A stretch of DNA of 64,000 nt, from assembly GCA_009823395.1 (NCBI GenBank), contig CM020511.1, forward strand, positions 15,656,001 through 15,720,000, written 5' to 3'. This DNA is from Thamnaconus septentrionalis. Lineage: Eukaryota > Chordata > Actinopteri > Tetraodontiformes > Monacanthidae. The stretch's first letter is position 1. Every line of letters starts with the position of its first letter. The notes under the pieces were generated by a model, which worked only from the letters and a program-made list of their open reading frames with translations, was not told the origin of the DNA and did no database searches. Shown here one piece after another: positions 38,384 to 48,584 of this stretch. Made by a program: the position numbers and the translations under genes.

Positions 38384-39899
38384 GCATTTCTACATGTATT
38401 TATGTCAGCGTATACTTTTCCTGAATTTATCCATGCAACTGTTTATCCAGATGGTCGTCATCTGTCATCCGTGGTTCCAAACAGATAATGGGTCTCTGGA
38501 AATTTCAGTTTTATGTTCAAAGTACATCTATGTCGTCATCTGATAGGAAAAAAAAACAATTGACAGCTTGACTTGGCAGGTGTGTCTGATGATCGTATGT
38601 GTCTGTATTTATCTAATATCGCTGGTGTTGCGTCGCCTCCGATCAAATCATCATACATCTGCTGCGCCGCTTGCAAGAATATCATTCAGACGCACGTTTA
38701 TTTAAAGATCAGTTCATTTGCGCATCAATGTTGTGGCATAACATCATGAAGCAACTCCATCCCCGATACGTCAAATTGAATCGTGTTGCGTGTGATTCCC
38801 TCGCTCCACGTGTGTCTAATTCCATTTAGGTGCATCATGGTTGTCATTACCTGCCGCCTGACGGAAAAGCGCTGCTACATTCTGCGAGCAACCCGTTTAA
38901 CCTCATTCTTTGCGTGCGTGGCTACAGAGACCGAGTTAAATTTGTAATCACGTTATTGTCTCGAAATGAGTGAGTCATCGAACCCCGTAATTTCAACCTA
39001 CCCGCACTGAATTCTGCGCTTACACAAGCCTCTGGAACGGAACGGCTCTTATCAACAAAAGAAAATGTTCTCACCCCGCTATTTTTTTTCTTTAGTATCA
39101 ATTGATTTTTTCTTTTAAAAAATGATATTTATTGATCGTCAACTTTTTAGCCCCATGTGCCGACATGAGTTTTGTGAGGTGAACAAAGGGCTTTAACGTC
39201 AAACAGCTCTAATTCAAAAAGATGAAAAAAAAAAAAATTGCATTGCACCACACATATTATCAGAGACTGTGAAATCATCGATTACACAATCATCTTTTGA
39301 TCATTCCATTTTTTTTGACTGTCTCACTTTAATTTCTCTGCACATAAATATTTTAGTGGATACATACTTTGAATTGAATCTGATAAAGGAAATCTGGCAA
39401 GCAGGATTATTAGCGTTAAAAATAAAGCGACGCAATATCACACAACTCAATGTAACTGTAATCTATCCTTGTGTTGACTTTGTTTCTGATTGAAGAGGCC
39501 CAGTTTGTGTGTGCCCGATGGGAATCTGCGATAGATGAGCAAAGGAATGAGATTCCGCCCCAACGCAACGTGCAGATGTATGCAAAGCTGAAGTAGAGGA
39601 TGCCCTTGGACCATCACTAGATGAAGTGCCTGGAGCAGGAGCCCCAGGTAAGTCATTGACCTATAGGGAGGTATAGCGCGATGCTCTGGAAGACATGCGT
39701 TTCACCTTGGGAGCAACACAGAGGGCACTAAGCAAGAATTCTTAAGCTGCTTAGTGGGGTGCTCGTTTGCCTTTACCTTGCAGCAAACTCTGCAAGAACT
39801 GCTGCTAAAGGCATCGCATAAATTCTGCCCTACATACCTTGTTTCCATCCTTGTTTTGCAGACAGATTCCATCAGTGTGTAGAAAGCCCACTATCAGGG
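38383..39899. other. intergenic, no gene recognised
   Basis: Unique sequence. An A-rich run lies near 39224-39236. No exon or mobile element recognised. Confidence 0.4.
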
Positions 39900-40097
39900 T
39901 GTCACACCTTGGTGAGGTTTGTCTTGTCTTGGGTTTTTTACTTCTGTCATTTCCCGTTTTATTTTGACAAGCAACCAGCTGCCCTCTCATTTCAGAGCAT
40001 TTGCCCTTCCTCATGTGTCACCTGTGTGTCTGATCTGATTAGGAATTGTCTACACCTGTTCCCCATTCCCCATACTCTGTGTGCTTAAATAGTCCGT

Positions 40098-40694
40098 GGC
40101 TGTGTCTCAATTCAGGGTCTGCATCCTTGAAGTATGCATTTGAAAGGAAGTTGCGTCAAAGCACTGCGCGAAGGCTTGTCCCAATTCCCAAAAGTCCTTA
40201 GGACGCTCCAAATGCGTACTTGGAATGCTCGCTTGTTTAAGCCGATTCCCAAGGCTACACCGCTACTATCCTTCGCGTACTTCTGTATCCCATGATGCTT
40301 TGCGTGCTGCTGCAAAGCATCGTGGGATCCTGGGAAGTCAGCTGAAATTAGCGGCATGTACTGGCAAAGACACAACGTATAAATTTAAGTATTGAAATTT
40401 CACATGAAATATCCAGTTTTTGACGTAGGATTTTAATTATTTGATCATCCAACAGCATTGTTAGATGGCTAACCAATGGTTAGCTTGATACTATAAAAAC
40501 GTTACTTCCGGGGTTGGCCAGCAGGAGGGAATGGCGGTGACGCAACTAGGAAATACGCCGAAGGCTAGACAGTCCCGTGTGGTTACCGGGGGTGGGGTTT
40601 GGTTCGTCCTTCTAGGCCGGGTCCTCGAAGAACGCTTCCTTCAGATTGAGGACGCTCCGTTCGAAGGGTGCAGACCCTGAATTGAGACACAGCC
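40098..40694. mobile_element. nested MITE with 26-bp perfect terminal inverted repeats
   Basis: The left end starts GGCTGTGTCTCAATTCAGGG and the right end is its exact inverse: the first 26 nt are identical, followed by a looser match to about 50 nt that includes 'gaaaggaag'/'tgaaggaag'. An internal hairpin (40289-40326, arms about 15 bp with one mismatch, cccatgatgctttgc) sits near the left third. No transposase is encoded. The termini resemble the ISL2EU/IS4EU-type non-autonomous elements of fish as I remember them; PIF-Harbinger is the alternative. A clean target duplication cannot be read (left flank ...ccgt, right flank tgtg...). Confidence 0.85.
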
Positions 40695-40958
40695 TGTGTC
40701 TCCCTTGTCTCTTTCCAGAATGTCTTTGTCCATAGCTGAGTCACCTGAGCCTGTTCACAGCCATGTCCGCAGTCCCAAAGATGGTCACATGTAAGCCTTT
40801 GTTCCTTGAGACAAGTGATTATTTTTTTTTGTAACTTTTATAGCATAGCTTAGATTCCTTGTCATAGTTCATTTTCAGAGCTGTTTTGTTTTCCTCTTCA
40901 AGAGTGATTTTGATTTCATTGTTAAAGTTTTATAGTTTTTCTTAGATCCTAAGTTTTT

Positions 40959-41030
40959 AGGCGGGAGTTGTTTATGTAAAACATAAACAACTCCCGCCTT
41001 TTAGAAAATTACCTAAAAGGTAATTTTCTA
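40959..41030. repeat. two consecutive perfect hairpins with AAA loops
   Basis: Hairpin 1 has 19-bp arms at 40959-40977 and 40981-40999 around AAA. Hairpin 2 has 13-bp arms at 41002-41014 and 41018-41030 around AAA. They are separated by two nucleotides. A third overlapping dyad (aagatctc/gagatctt) lies at 41221-41237. All three are inside the promoter-like repeat copy 2. Confidence 0.95.
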
Positions 41031-41300
41031 TTAGGTCTGGTTTTCCTCCCGTCGGAGCGTTTTGATTTGTTAATTCTTTTCATAGTGATAGTCATTTAGA
41101 TTACTCTGTCTTGAATTTTCTTTTCTGAGATCCTGGTTAGGTTATCGTAGGAATTTCGTAGCCTATTAATTTGTCACTCTGTTTAGAGGTAATTGGTGAA
41201 CCCAGTAAAGTGGCATCTGTAAGATCTCTGAGATCTTAGAGATCTTTTTTAATAAACATATTAGATCTCCAGGAAAACAAAAATCTTATTTAGCCTACTG

Positions 41301-43399
41301 TTTGGAACCTCCCAAGAAAAATGCAGAGTTTTAGTTTCCTGTTCAAACTAACGTTTCGTAGTACATTCAACATGGATGGAAGTGAATCAGAACAGATAAA
41401 GGGTATCACACAAACCTTGCTGGGTGTGTTGGCTCTGACCTGCTGAAAGATGGACTTCTTAAAGTTTTAAAGGGCTGATTTACACATTCAGGTGTCTTAA
41501 ATTCATTTACAAGAGTAAAAATTAGTTAATCTTGCTGTAAAATCTTTTTGTGATGCTTTTAATTTGTCTGCTTAAAAATCTTGAATCGGCCCAGTGTTTG
41601 AAATAACTGGTTGAATATACAGCCGTTTGTCTTTGGTTTAGGAGTGTAACACTGCCCCATTGGTATTTTAGCAGAGCAACACCTCAGTCGGTGTAGATGT
41701 GGCAATTCACAGAGTTATTAGCCTTGGCTGTCATGAATAACAGATTATGTTGGGGACTGTCAAAAAAAAACAACAGCCTCTGTTTCCAGACACATTTTCA
41801 AGCCACTTGCGGATGTACAAGTTGTTTCTTTGCCACCGACAAGCGTTGATGCAATGTTTTTTTTCCGCCTTTAAAAAAGGTGTTTAGATCGTTTTCTCTA
41901 ACCTCTGTGGCGTGAATCAAAATGCAAGCGTTGCAATGCTTATTCTCTCCTCCTCGCCCTCAATCAGCGATTTCTCCCTTTGATCTTTTATTCATATGAT
42001 TAAGTCCGTGTACCAGTAGACTGTTCATTCTACATTTCAATATATGATGAGGCCATCTTTGAAGTGGGGAATGCAGCAACTGAGTCACTTCGGTTGACAA
42101 GAATGTATTTCTGTCTGCAGTTCCACTAACTATTTTCAAGATTTCAGCAGTTTTTTTTTAAGTGTTATAAAGTGTACATTTTAAACGGTTAGGTAGACCC
42201 ATAAATATGAAAAGGGTAAATATGCAAATAGTTTCCTGAGTTGTCTGTGTAACACAGAAATTAAATCGTAGAATCTTTTTTTATTCCATCCTATTAGAAA
42301 AGTTATCTCCTTCATTGTCATCTATTCAGCTTTATAAACACTCTTCTTCGCTGCTCTGGCTGCTGCGCTGCTTATTTCCACCTGATTTTTTTTTCTTTTA
42401 AAAATGATTTTGCGCTTGCCTCCTTTATTTCTCGACCTCATTTTTGCTGCGAAAAATCTTGATTCATTCTCACTCTGCGCCTTCTTGCCCTTCGCTGTCT
42501 CTCCATCTGTCCCGTCAGTTGCTTTCCGTCTCCTGCCTTTATATTTGCCTCTTTGCCTCTATCAATTGCTTTAACCTGTTTTCCTCGCTCCTTGTTATCC
42601 AATGCCCTAACCCCCTGTCTGTTTCTATTATACCTGACTTTTTTTCTGAAAAGATGTCAGAATATTTAGTGTCAGATGAATGAACAAAGCACATGATCAG
42701 AATTGGTCGGCAGGGATCTTTGTAGGATTTAATGAGGAGAAAGTCAAACGATGTGGTGAACTCAGTTATAGTGAGGTGAAGGGAATTTGAAAAAGAGGAA
42801 GTGTGAACACTCTCACAGTAATAGGTCTAGCTGCAAAAAAAAAACCCCAATGCAGTCCCAACACATTTTGTCAAGCTTTCACTCGACTATGAACAAACCC
42901 AACACTAATCGTGTAATGGCTGCAATGAAAGAACTGTGACTCATGGCTCAGAGTGTTGCCCTCAGCCAAAGTGTTGGCATCAGACTGACGATGGTCTTGC
43001 TATGCATGCCAGCGAAAGTCAATGCATGTTTTTGTCAGCATGAGAATATGAAGCCTGCTACAGATTATGGCATGATTGAATGTTTTGAAGTGTAAATGAA
43101 TAAGCCTTTTAATGTACCCCAAGCAATGGACACTAGTGAAAGGAAATAAGGAAAATTTAAATTCAACCTCAGTTCTACACCCCTTGCTTTAATGACCCCT
43201 TAATTAACGATTAATAATCATTTAGTAGGGAGGGATGGTTAGAAGATAAAACATGGGGCAGTTGATTTAAAACTATTGTCAGTGATTCTTTGCTGAGTTG
43301 CTTTTAACTTGCAGGCGTCATTTCCTGAAATATTTACTTAGAATGTGTTGTTATGAATGCAGCCATTTTTTTTTCACGTTGTCTGCTATGTGTATGTGC
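41301..43399. other. intergenic, no gene recognised
   Basis: Unique A+T-leaning sequence. No coding exon, RNA gene or clear mobile element was recognised. Confidence 0.4.
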
Positions 43400-43955
43400 C
43401 CTGTGTTGTTTTTTTTTGTTGTTGTTGTTGTTGTTTTTTTTTGCCTGTTCTGTGTTCTGCCAATCTTGTATGCAGAATAAGGCATGCTGTTGCTAGACCA
43501 TGATTGGTGGAACGTTCCGTGCCCTAGCCTGTGATTGGCTGGAGCCAGGACACCACCAGAGATAAAATGAGCCAAGATGGCACAAGTCTGGTGGCAGCAG
43601 GCACTCTTCATCATCCTCTTCTCCCAACCGGCCACACGTCCTTGCATCTTCTGAGTTAGACTCTGAGCAGTAAAGGTAGCCTGCCATTTCTGTTATGTAG
43701 TGTTCTCCTGTTTTGTAGAAATAGGGAGGCGAGTTATTTGTTTCACTTGGTTTGGTAAAGTTGAGCTTTGTTACCTCTAAGGCCTTGGCTTTGGTCCACC
43801 CCGACCAAGGCCATATTTGTAAATCCAATTTTTGTTTGAATAAACCAGTTGTCAATCCTTTTTTTGTCAACCAATCTGTGTCTGTGGCTGCTTTGGACTT
43901 GGGGAAGATGGGACCTTCTCATGTTACGTCCCTGACCCCCTAGACTGGGGCGTGA
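43400..43955 (+). mobile_element. LTR-like segment, possible solo LTR
   Basis: It starts near 'tgtgttgtttttttttgttg' (with a GTT microsatellite at 43419-43433). It carries two CCAAT-type 'gattgg' boxes (43502-43507 and 43533-43538) and a TATA-like 'gataaaatga' (about 43561). A polyadenylation-like 'aataaac' is at about 43840. The end is 'acgtccctgaccccctagac' followed by 'tggggcgtgac', which resembles the 3' end of teleost LTRs I remember. No gag-pol frame is present in the window, so if it is an LTR it is solitary. The 5' boundary and target duplication are uncertain. Confidence 0.45.
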
Positions 43956-46620
43956 CTACCATTTTTTTTTCTCCTCCACCTTTAGTCACACGCACAGACA
44001 CCTCCCTTTTCACCTGCACTTGCCCTCCTGGTACCCCACTGCGTGCTGCAGGTAGTCACCAAGAGCGACGGAGCAGCAATAACCCAGCACTGGATTAGCA
44101 GCAAGTGAGTGTAAAAAAGGCCAGACTCAGACACATTGCTGTGGGGGACTCAAGCCGGCTAATCCGACCTCAGCGGTTACTCTATCAACCCCGTACCAAC
44201 TGCACTTTACCCCGGCACACGCTCAAATATAACTCAGGCGTGAAGATGTGTAAGTTAAATGCAACATCACAGCGCAGCTTGCATGTGAACTGGCAGGGTT
44301 GCGTTTTTGTCGTACATCCCTTCAGGGCAGGAATGTTATGTTCACGTGGAGTCACGGCCTGACGCATTTATTCGCACATGTGCAACCATCCTCCCCAGTG
44401 TGGCCATCTATGTATATTTACTGAGACAAATTCAAAGACACCTGTATAACCCCCCCGACCCCCTCCAGCCCACGAGGCCCCCTGCAGGAAAACAGGAACT
44501 TTGACCTCCTGTGAGACATGAAAACCCACCCACATGTCAGTCCTCATTCATGGACAGTGGGATTCACAACATGCTGCCTAGATTCACAAGCACGGCAGAC
44601 CGTGTGGGGGGGAGTCCCTTTGGGGAAAACACAGTCGCTGCAGTCACTGTTGCTGTTCCACTGCCTGTTCAGCTGGCTGGCTGATTATACGGCTGATTAG
44701 CTGACTGGTTCTCTTGCTCCCTACGCAGAAGCCGACTCATCAAGGTTCGGCGAACGCAATCCTTTTCAGTATGAGCAAAAGATTACAAAAAAAATACTCT
44801 GAGCCAAACAAACCCCTGCGCAAACACATCGCTCGGCCACGTGTGCTCTCGTGGATTTATGACGAGAGCGTGGCGCATTTAATTGGCCGCGCATGAACTA
44901 TCAGCGCATAGGAGTGGACAGAGGACACGAGCAATAGCAGCAGAAGGACCAGAGAAGAGGTGGTCCGATTGCTCATCAAGGGGCAGGCGAGAGCAGGCAT
45001 GAGGCATCAAGACGGCTGAAACCAGCTCTCCAGGGCTCACCTGTCGATTACAGTGGTAAAGACAAGCTACCTGGTGCCTCAATCCATTCTCAGCTGCCTC
45101 CGCTGGGTCTGGAGACGCCGAAAGAATCCTGATGCCAGAAGGGAATAAGGGACCTTCCGCTTCACTGCAACGGATTCGCAATGGGCTGCCTCTGCTGCAT
45201 AAAGCATAGCGATAAACAACTCTTAAGAGGAATGGAGGGAGGATACAAATCTATTGCTCGCATGGCAGCAGTTCAGTTTGTAAGTCCCGAACGAGTCAGA
45301 TTAATATCGCCTGTCCTCACAAACGTGTAAAATAGAGTTTCCACAGCGGGACACAATGCATTTCATTGGGCCCACAAAAGTGCACAATATACACGGAGCG
45401 GAAGTCAATCCACAGAGCACAAAGCCCATGAAGTGCCGTGACTATTTACAGCTGCGGAAATCCCAAACTATCTCGCGGCATTACAATTATGAACGTGATA
45501 TTTACCACTGATTGGCTTCTGGGAGCTAAATTATGTTTTCTGAATGTTTGGCCGAGAGACAAAAATCCCATTGCCCTCTGCCGCCTCGTAATGAGACGAG
45601 ATTAGAGCAGCATCAAGCTGTTTTTTCTCATTTGTTCACTCAAAGGAGAAGGAGGGGCAGGGGGTTCACCCTGTCTAGCCAAATAACCTCTGTCAGGGAA
45701 ACATTTAAATGATGATAATTTTGAGGCCAGACCAGCACTTTAGTGCACAATACTTAAGCCGGGTAATGGTATGTCAGTGTCCAACGCGCACTCTTTTTGG
45801 CAGGCAGCTATGAAAGCATAGGTCAATTTAATGGTCAAAGTGGTGACGATTAGTTGTTGATGGCAGAAGTGCGAATGCAAATGGGGGTTTATTGGTATCA
45901 CAGCGGCACATCAGCGGGGTTTCCTCCGGGCTCAAGGGAGCAAACGTTGAATAAATGTCATTTTCCTTCGACCGTGTGTTTCAGCACCATGGACAGCTCT
46001 CCTGTGTGACCCAGTTAAAGGCTTTTCAAAAGGGACCTGTTGACATTCAGTGGAAGAGAAACACATCCGTATGATATTCGTTGAATATAGTCACAGATAT
46101 AAATGACTATTGTGCTGCCATTCACTTCAATAATAAGCATTTATATTTACATGAGTAAATCAGTTCCGACGTGAGGAGACTGTTGCTCGTTAGATGGTTG
46201 ATCTGCTGAGGGTTTGATGATTTTACCTCGACATTGTCCTTAGAAAGATGTGAGACCAAGTGGGAGATCAGGAAGCAGAAAAGATCGACATTAATGTTGT
46301 TTGCAATCTATTCAGAACATTGGATGCTGCCAAATTGCAAGCACTGGGCCTTTAAAAGCCAATTTTGTCCTGCTTCTCTTAAATGCAAAGAGAAACTTGG
46401 GGTTAATATATTTGCTTCTTCATGAACTTACCCTCTGACTTCACAGTCATAAATCTTTTCAATACCGCGGCAAGATATATTGATTTCTATGGAGCCCTTT
46501 GCAAGCACAATTATGAATCAAACCCACCGCTGTGCACATGATTTATTTAAAACCTCACCTGATCCACATTTTTTTTCTGTCCCCTGGCAGATCTGCTTCG
46601 CTCATAAACGTTAATGGGCA
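43956..46620. other. intergenic upstream of csmd3, no gene recognised
   Basis: Unique sequence. At 45181 an ATG opens a 49-codon frame reading MGCLCCIKHS with a 'gtaagt' in the middle (45281 onward); nothing else supports a gene. CNE-like unique stretches are present (for example about 45450-45620) but cannot be tested here. Confidence 0.4.
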
Positions 46621-47132
46621 AGGCTATTCAAAGTCATAAAGATCCGGAAGTGATGTTGGTGTACAAAGCAAAAGAAGAAGAAAAAAAAATCCAGCCTTCA
46701 TCCATCCGGGATGGAAGGATCTTTTCGAGGCGCGCAGGTCAGCGACTCTTCCAAAGCTAGATGGCAGAAGAGCCCCACTGCAGCCGAGCAGCGCCCCGAC
46801 GCCGTCACCGTCCCGTCCTTTGCATTGCAAATCCGGCGCCGCTTCCTCATCGTTCCCAATGACGGCTGCGCTCCATCTCCACGACCAGAGAGAAGCAGAA
46901 GCCGCCGGAGTTATGGCGGGATTGCCTGCCGGGAGAATTTTCTTTCATCAGCTTTCGGGGCGGGACGGGACGGTGTTTCTGCAAGACAGCAAGCAGCAAG
47001 CGGGCGTTCACTGACGCGCGCACACATGAGGCACATGCCTGTCATTAACAGTGTTGTGATTGCTGGGGATTTTTACACCTTGGCTATAGCCACCACTGAT
47101 CCCACCTGATGATGACTCGACCGCCCCCCTCC

Positions 47133-47133
<1 letters not shown>

Positions 47134-47211
<78 letters not shown>
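47134..47211. repeat. (CA)39 microsatellite in csmd3 promoter/leader
   Basis: 78 nt of uninterrupted alternating AC, a Z-DNA-prone tract, about 0.7 kb before the initiation codon. Confidence 0.97.
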
Positions 47212-47213
<2 letters not shown>

Positions 47214-47273
47214 CGTTCTTGCACACAGGACGGCAGCAAACACTGCCACCTTTTCCTCTCTCTCTCGTTCTCC

Positions 47274-47279
<6 letters not shown>

Positions 47280-47322
<43 letters not shown>
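47280..47322. repeat. (CT)21 microsatellite in csmd3 promoter/leader
   Basis: 43 nt of uninterrupted CT, flanked on both sides by further CT-rich sequence (47255-47366). It is a polypyrimidine mirror repeat able to form triplex DNA. Confidence 0.97.
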
Positions 47323-47326
<4 letters not shown>

Positions 47327-47470
47327 AAACACACTCTCTTTTCCTCCCTCTCCCTCTCTCTCTCACTGCGAGGTTTCAATTGCAGATCGATAGCGGCACG
47401 GACAGCGTTCAAATTGTCGGCGAGACGCGCTTCCTCTGCGTCCTCGGACGCTTTTTTTTTCATCATCCCC

Positions 47471-47523
47471 CCTCCTCCTCCTCCTCTTCCTCCTCCTCCA
47501 CCTCCTTTTCCTCCTCTTCCTCT
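47471..47523. repeat. (TCC)n-rich polypyrimidine tract
   Basis: Interrupted TCC/TTCC units, part of the run of simple sequence between the CT tract and the first coding exon. Confidence 0.9.
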
Positions 47524-47905
47524 TTCTGTCTTCGCTTGCGTGGGGGATCGTTCAACGCGAGAGAGATGCCGGAGAGCAGGTGCGAGAGCGCGCCGGCCGA
47601 GACCCCCGCACTTGATGCCCCTCTCCGGCTCGGCAGAGATGGTTGAGCCCTCGTCCAGGTTGCAGCGGTCCTCTCCTAAAATCCAGTCTCGCTCACTTCT
47701 CCTTCATCAGCTGACGTAGCGGGCGGGCTCTGCCTGACTGTGTCTCCTCTGAAGCAGGCGGCGGAGAGGGGTGGTGGTGGTGGTGGCGGCGGCGGTGGGG
47801 GGGAGAAAAAAAAGAGAAGACGGAGAAAGAAGAAGAGAGCCACTTTTGACCACGCAGGGGAAAAAAACAAACCCTAGCACGGGTTACATGTGTGCACTCG
47901 CGAAC

Positions 47906-48086
47906 ATGAAGGGGATTTACAGACACGGATACTACGACGGATCTATAGAGCTGAGGGACGTCTTCTTCAACAGGAGATGCGTTAAATGCGGCCGAGGGGA
48001 CTTTGGCCACGCCAGGAGGATGAGGATTAGGAAGGGGATTGTTTTTTGGAATCTCGTATTCTCGCTGATGTTCACTTGCGTGACAG
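47906..48086 (+). CDS. csmd3: csmd3 coding exon 1 (cytosolic tail and membrane segment)
   Basis: First coding exon of CUB and Sushi multiple domains 3, a very large neuronal/synaptic type of membrane protein with tandem CUB and Sushi domains outside the cell. It encodes 60 codons plus one nucleotide. The start MKGIYRHGYY, the RRCVKCGRGDF motif (residues 23-33, Cys25-x-x-Cys28) and the hydrophobic GIVFWNLVFSLMFTCVTG (44-61) follow human CSMD3 as I recall it (MKGIRKG..., RRCAKCGRLDF, FWNLVFLLTVSCVKG), 60-61 residues in both. The hydrophobic stretch is a signal anchor or uncleaved signal. The ATG at 47906 has A at -3 and matches the human start; an in-frame ATG at 47888 has a weak context (T at -3). 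The exon ends ...ACAG|GTACGA (donor at 48087), phase 1. Paralogue (csmd3a or csmd3b) cannot be decided. Confidence 0.9.
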
Positions 48087-48569
48087 GTACGAGCCTCTGC
48101 AGTAAAGCAAAGATATATGTGTGTCTTGTTTTCTTTTTTCTTTTTTTCTAATTCTCCCCGCCGCCTCTGCCTTCCTCTGTGTGCGTGTGAGAAATCAAAG
48201 AGCCGTAGCGGTACAGACAAGACGTGCGCAAAAACAGGCTCCCACGATTTGAGTGGCTGGGACGCATTTCGCCGGGTTATAGCGCTCAATGCAGGCTTTG
48301 ACCGAGCCACTCAATAGATATTCTTGCGGTCGCCCTACGCGCCTCCTAACAGCCTACGTGAGTTGCCTGGCTTAGCAGGACTGGGGGAACTGGTGAACTG
48401 GTGGTGGGGCACATTACTGCAGATTTCCTATAGGATATGAAGACAGCCTCATTTATTTAGGGGTCGGGATGCCCGCGATTCCCCCTTTTCTGGGTCGAGT
48501 TTTGAAGTATTTATGTGGGATTTCTTTTTAGGGCCAGGAAGGCACTGGTTGGTTGGTCGGTCCGTCGGT

Positions 48570-48584
48570 GGGTGGGTGGGTGGG
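48570..48584 (+). promoter_or_regulatory. G-quadruplex motif GGGTGGGTGGGTGGG
   Basis: Four GGG runs with single-T loops on the coding (non-template) strand, 484 nt after the exon 1 donor. One-nucleotide-loop motifs of this kind are known to form very stable parallel quadruplexes. It would also be present in the pre-mRNA. Confidence 0.85.

Larger units (their letters stand above)
39900..41300 (+). mobile_element. promoter-like dispersed repeat, copy 2, split by a nested MITE
   Basis: The repeat begins TGTCACACCTTGGTG and shares the core 'catttcccgttttattttga' and TATA-like 'cttaaatagtcc' with copy 1 at 27541-27785. It is interrupted right after 'aatagtccg' by the MITE at 40098-40694 and resumes with 'tgtgtctcccttgtctc', matching the corresponding 'ttgtcttcctttgtct' of copy 1. 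Further on it has 'tttcctcccgtcggagcg' and a polyadenylation-like 'aataaac' (about 41253), as in full-length teleost copies I remember. The layout (promoter-like 5', poly(A) signal 3') suggests an LTR or LTR-like element; the 3' boundary is approximate. Confidence 0.55.
46621..47905 (+). promoter_or_regulatory. csmd3 proximal promoter and 5' leader
   Basis: This CpG-rich stretch precedes the first coding exon and has no TATA box that I can place. Dense CpG lies at about 46710-47010 and 47390-47720, split by simple repeats: CA (47134-47211), CT (47280-47322) and TCC (47471-47523). Several ORFs here (46711-47109, 47219-47719, 47380-47646) would be leader or promoter frames rather than genes; any ATG downstream of the real start site would be a short upstream ORF. 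The transcription start site cannot be located from sequence alone. Confidence 0.6.

Noticed and set aside
46711..47109. 132-codon frame upstream of csmd3
   Set aside because: Lies in the CpG-rich promoter/leader, shares no similarity with CSMD proteins and ends at the CA microsatellite.
47219..47719. 166-codon frame across CT and TCC repeats
   Set aside because: Ser/Leu/Pro repeats encoded by microsatellites; not a protein.
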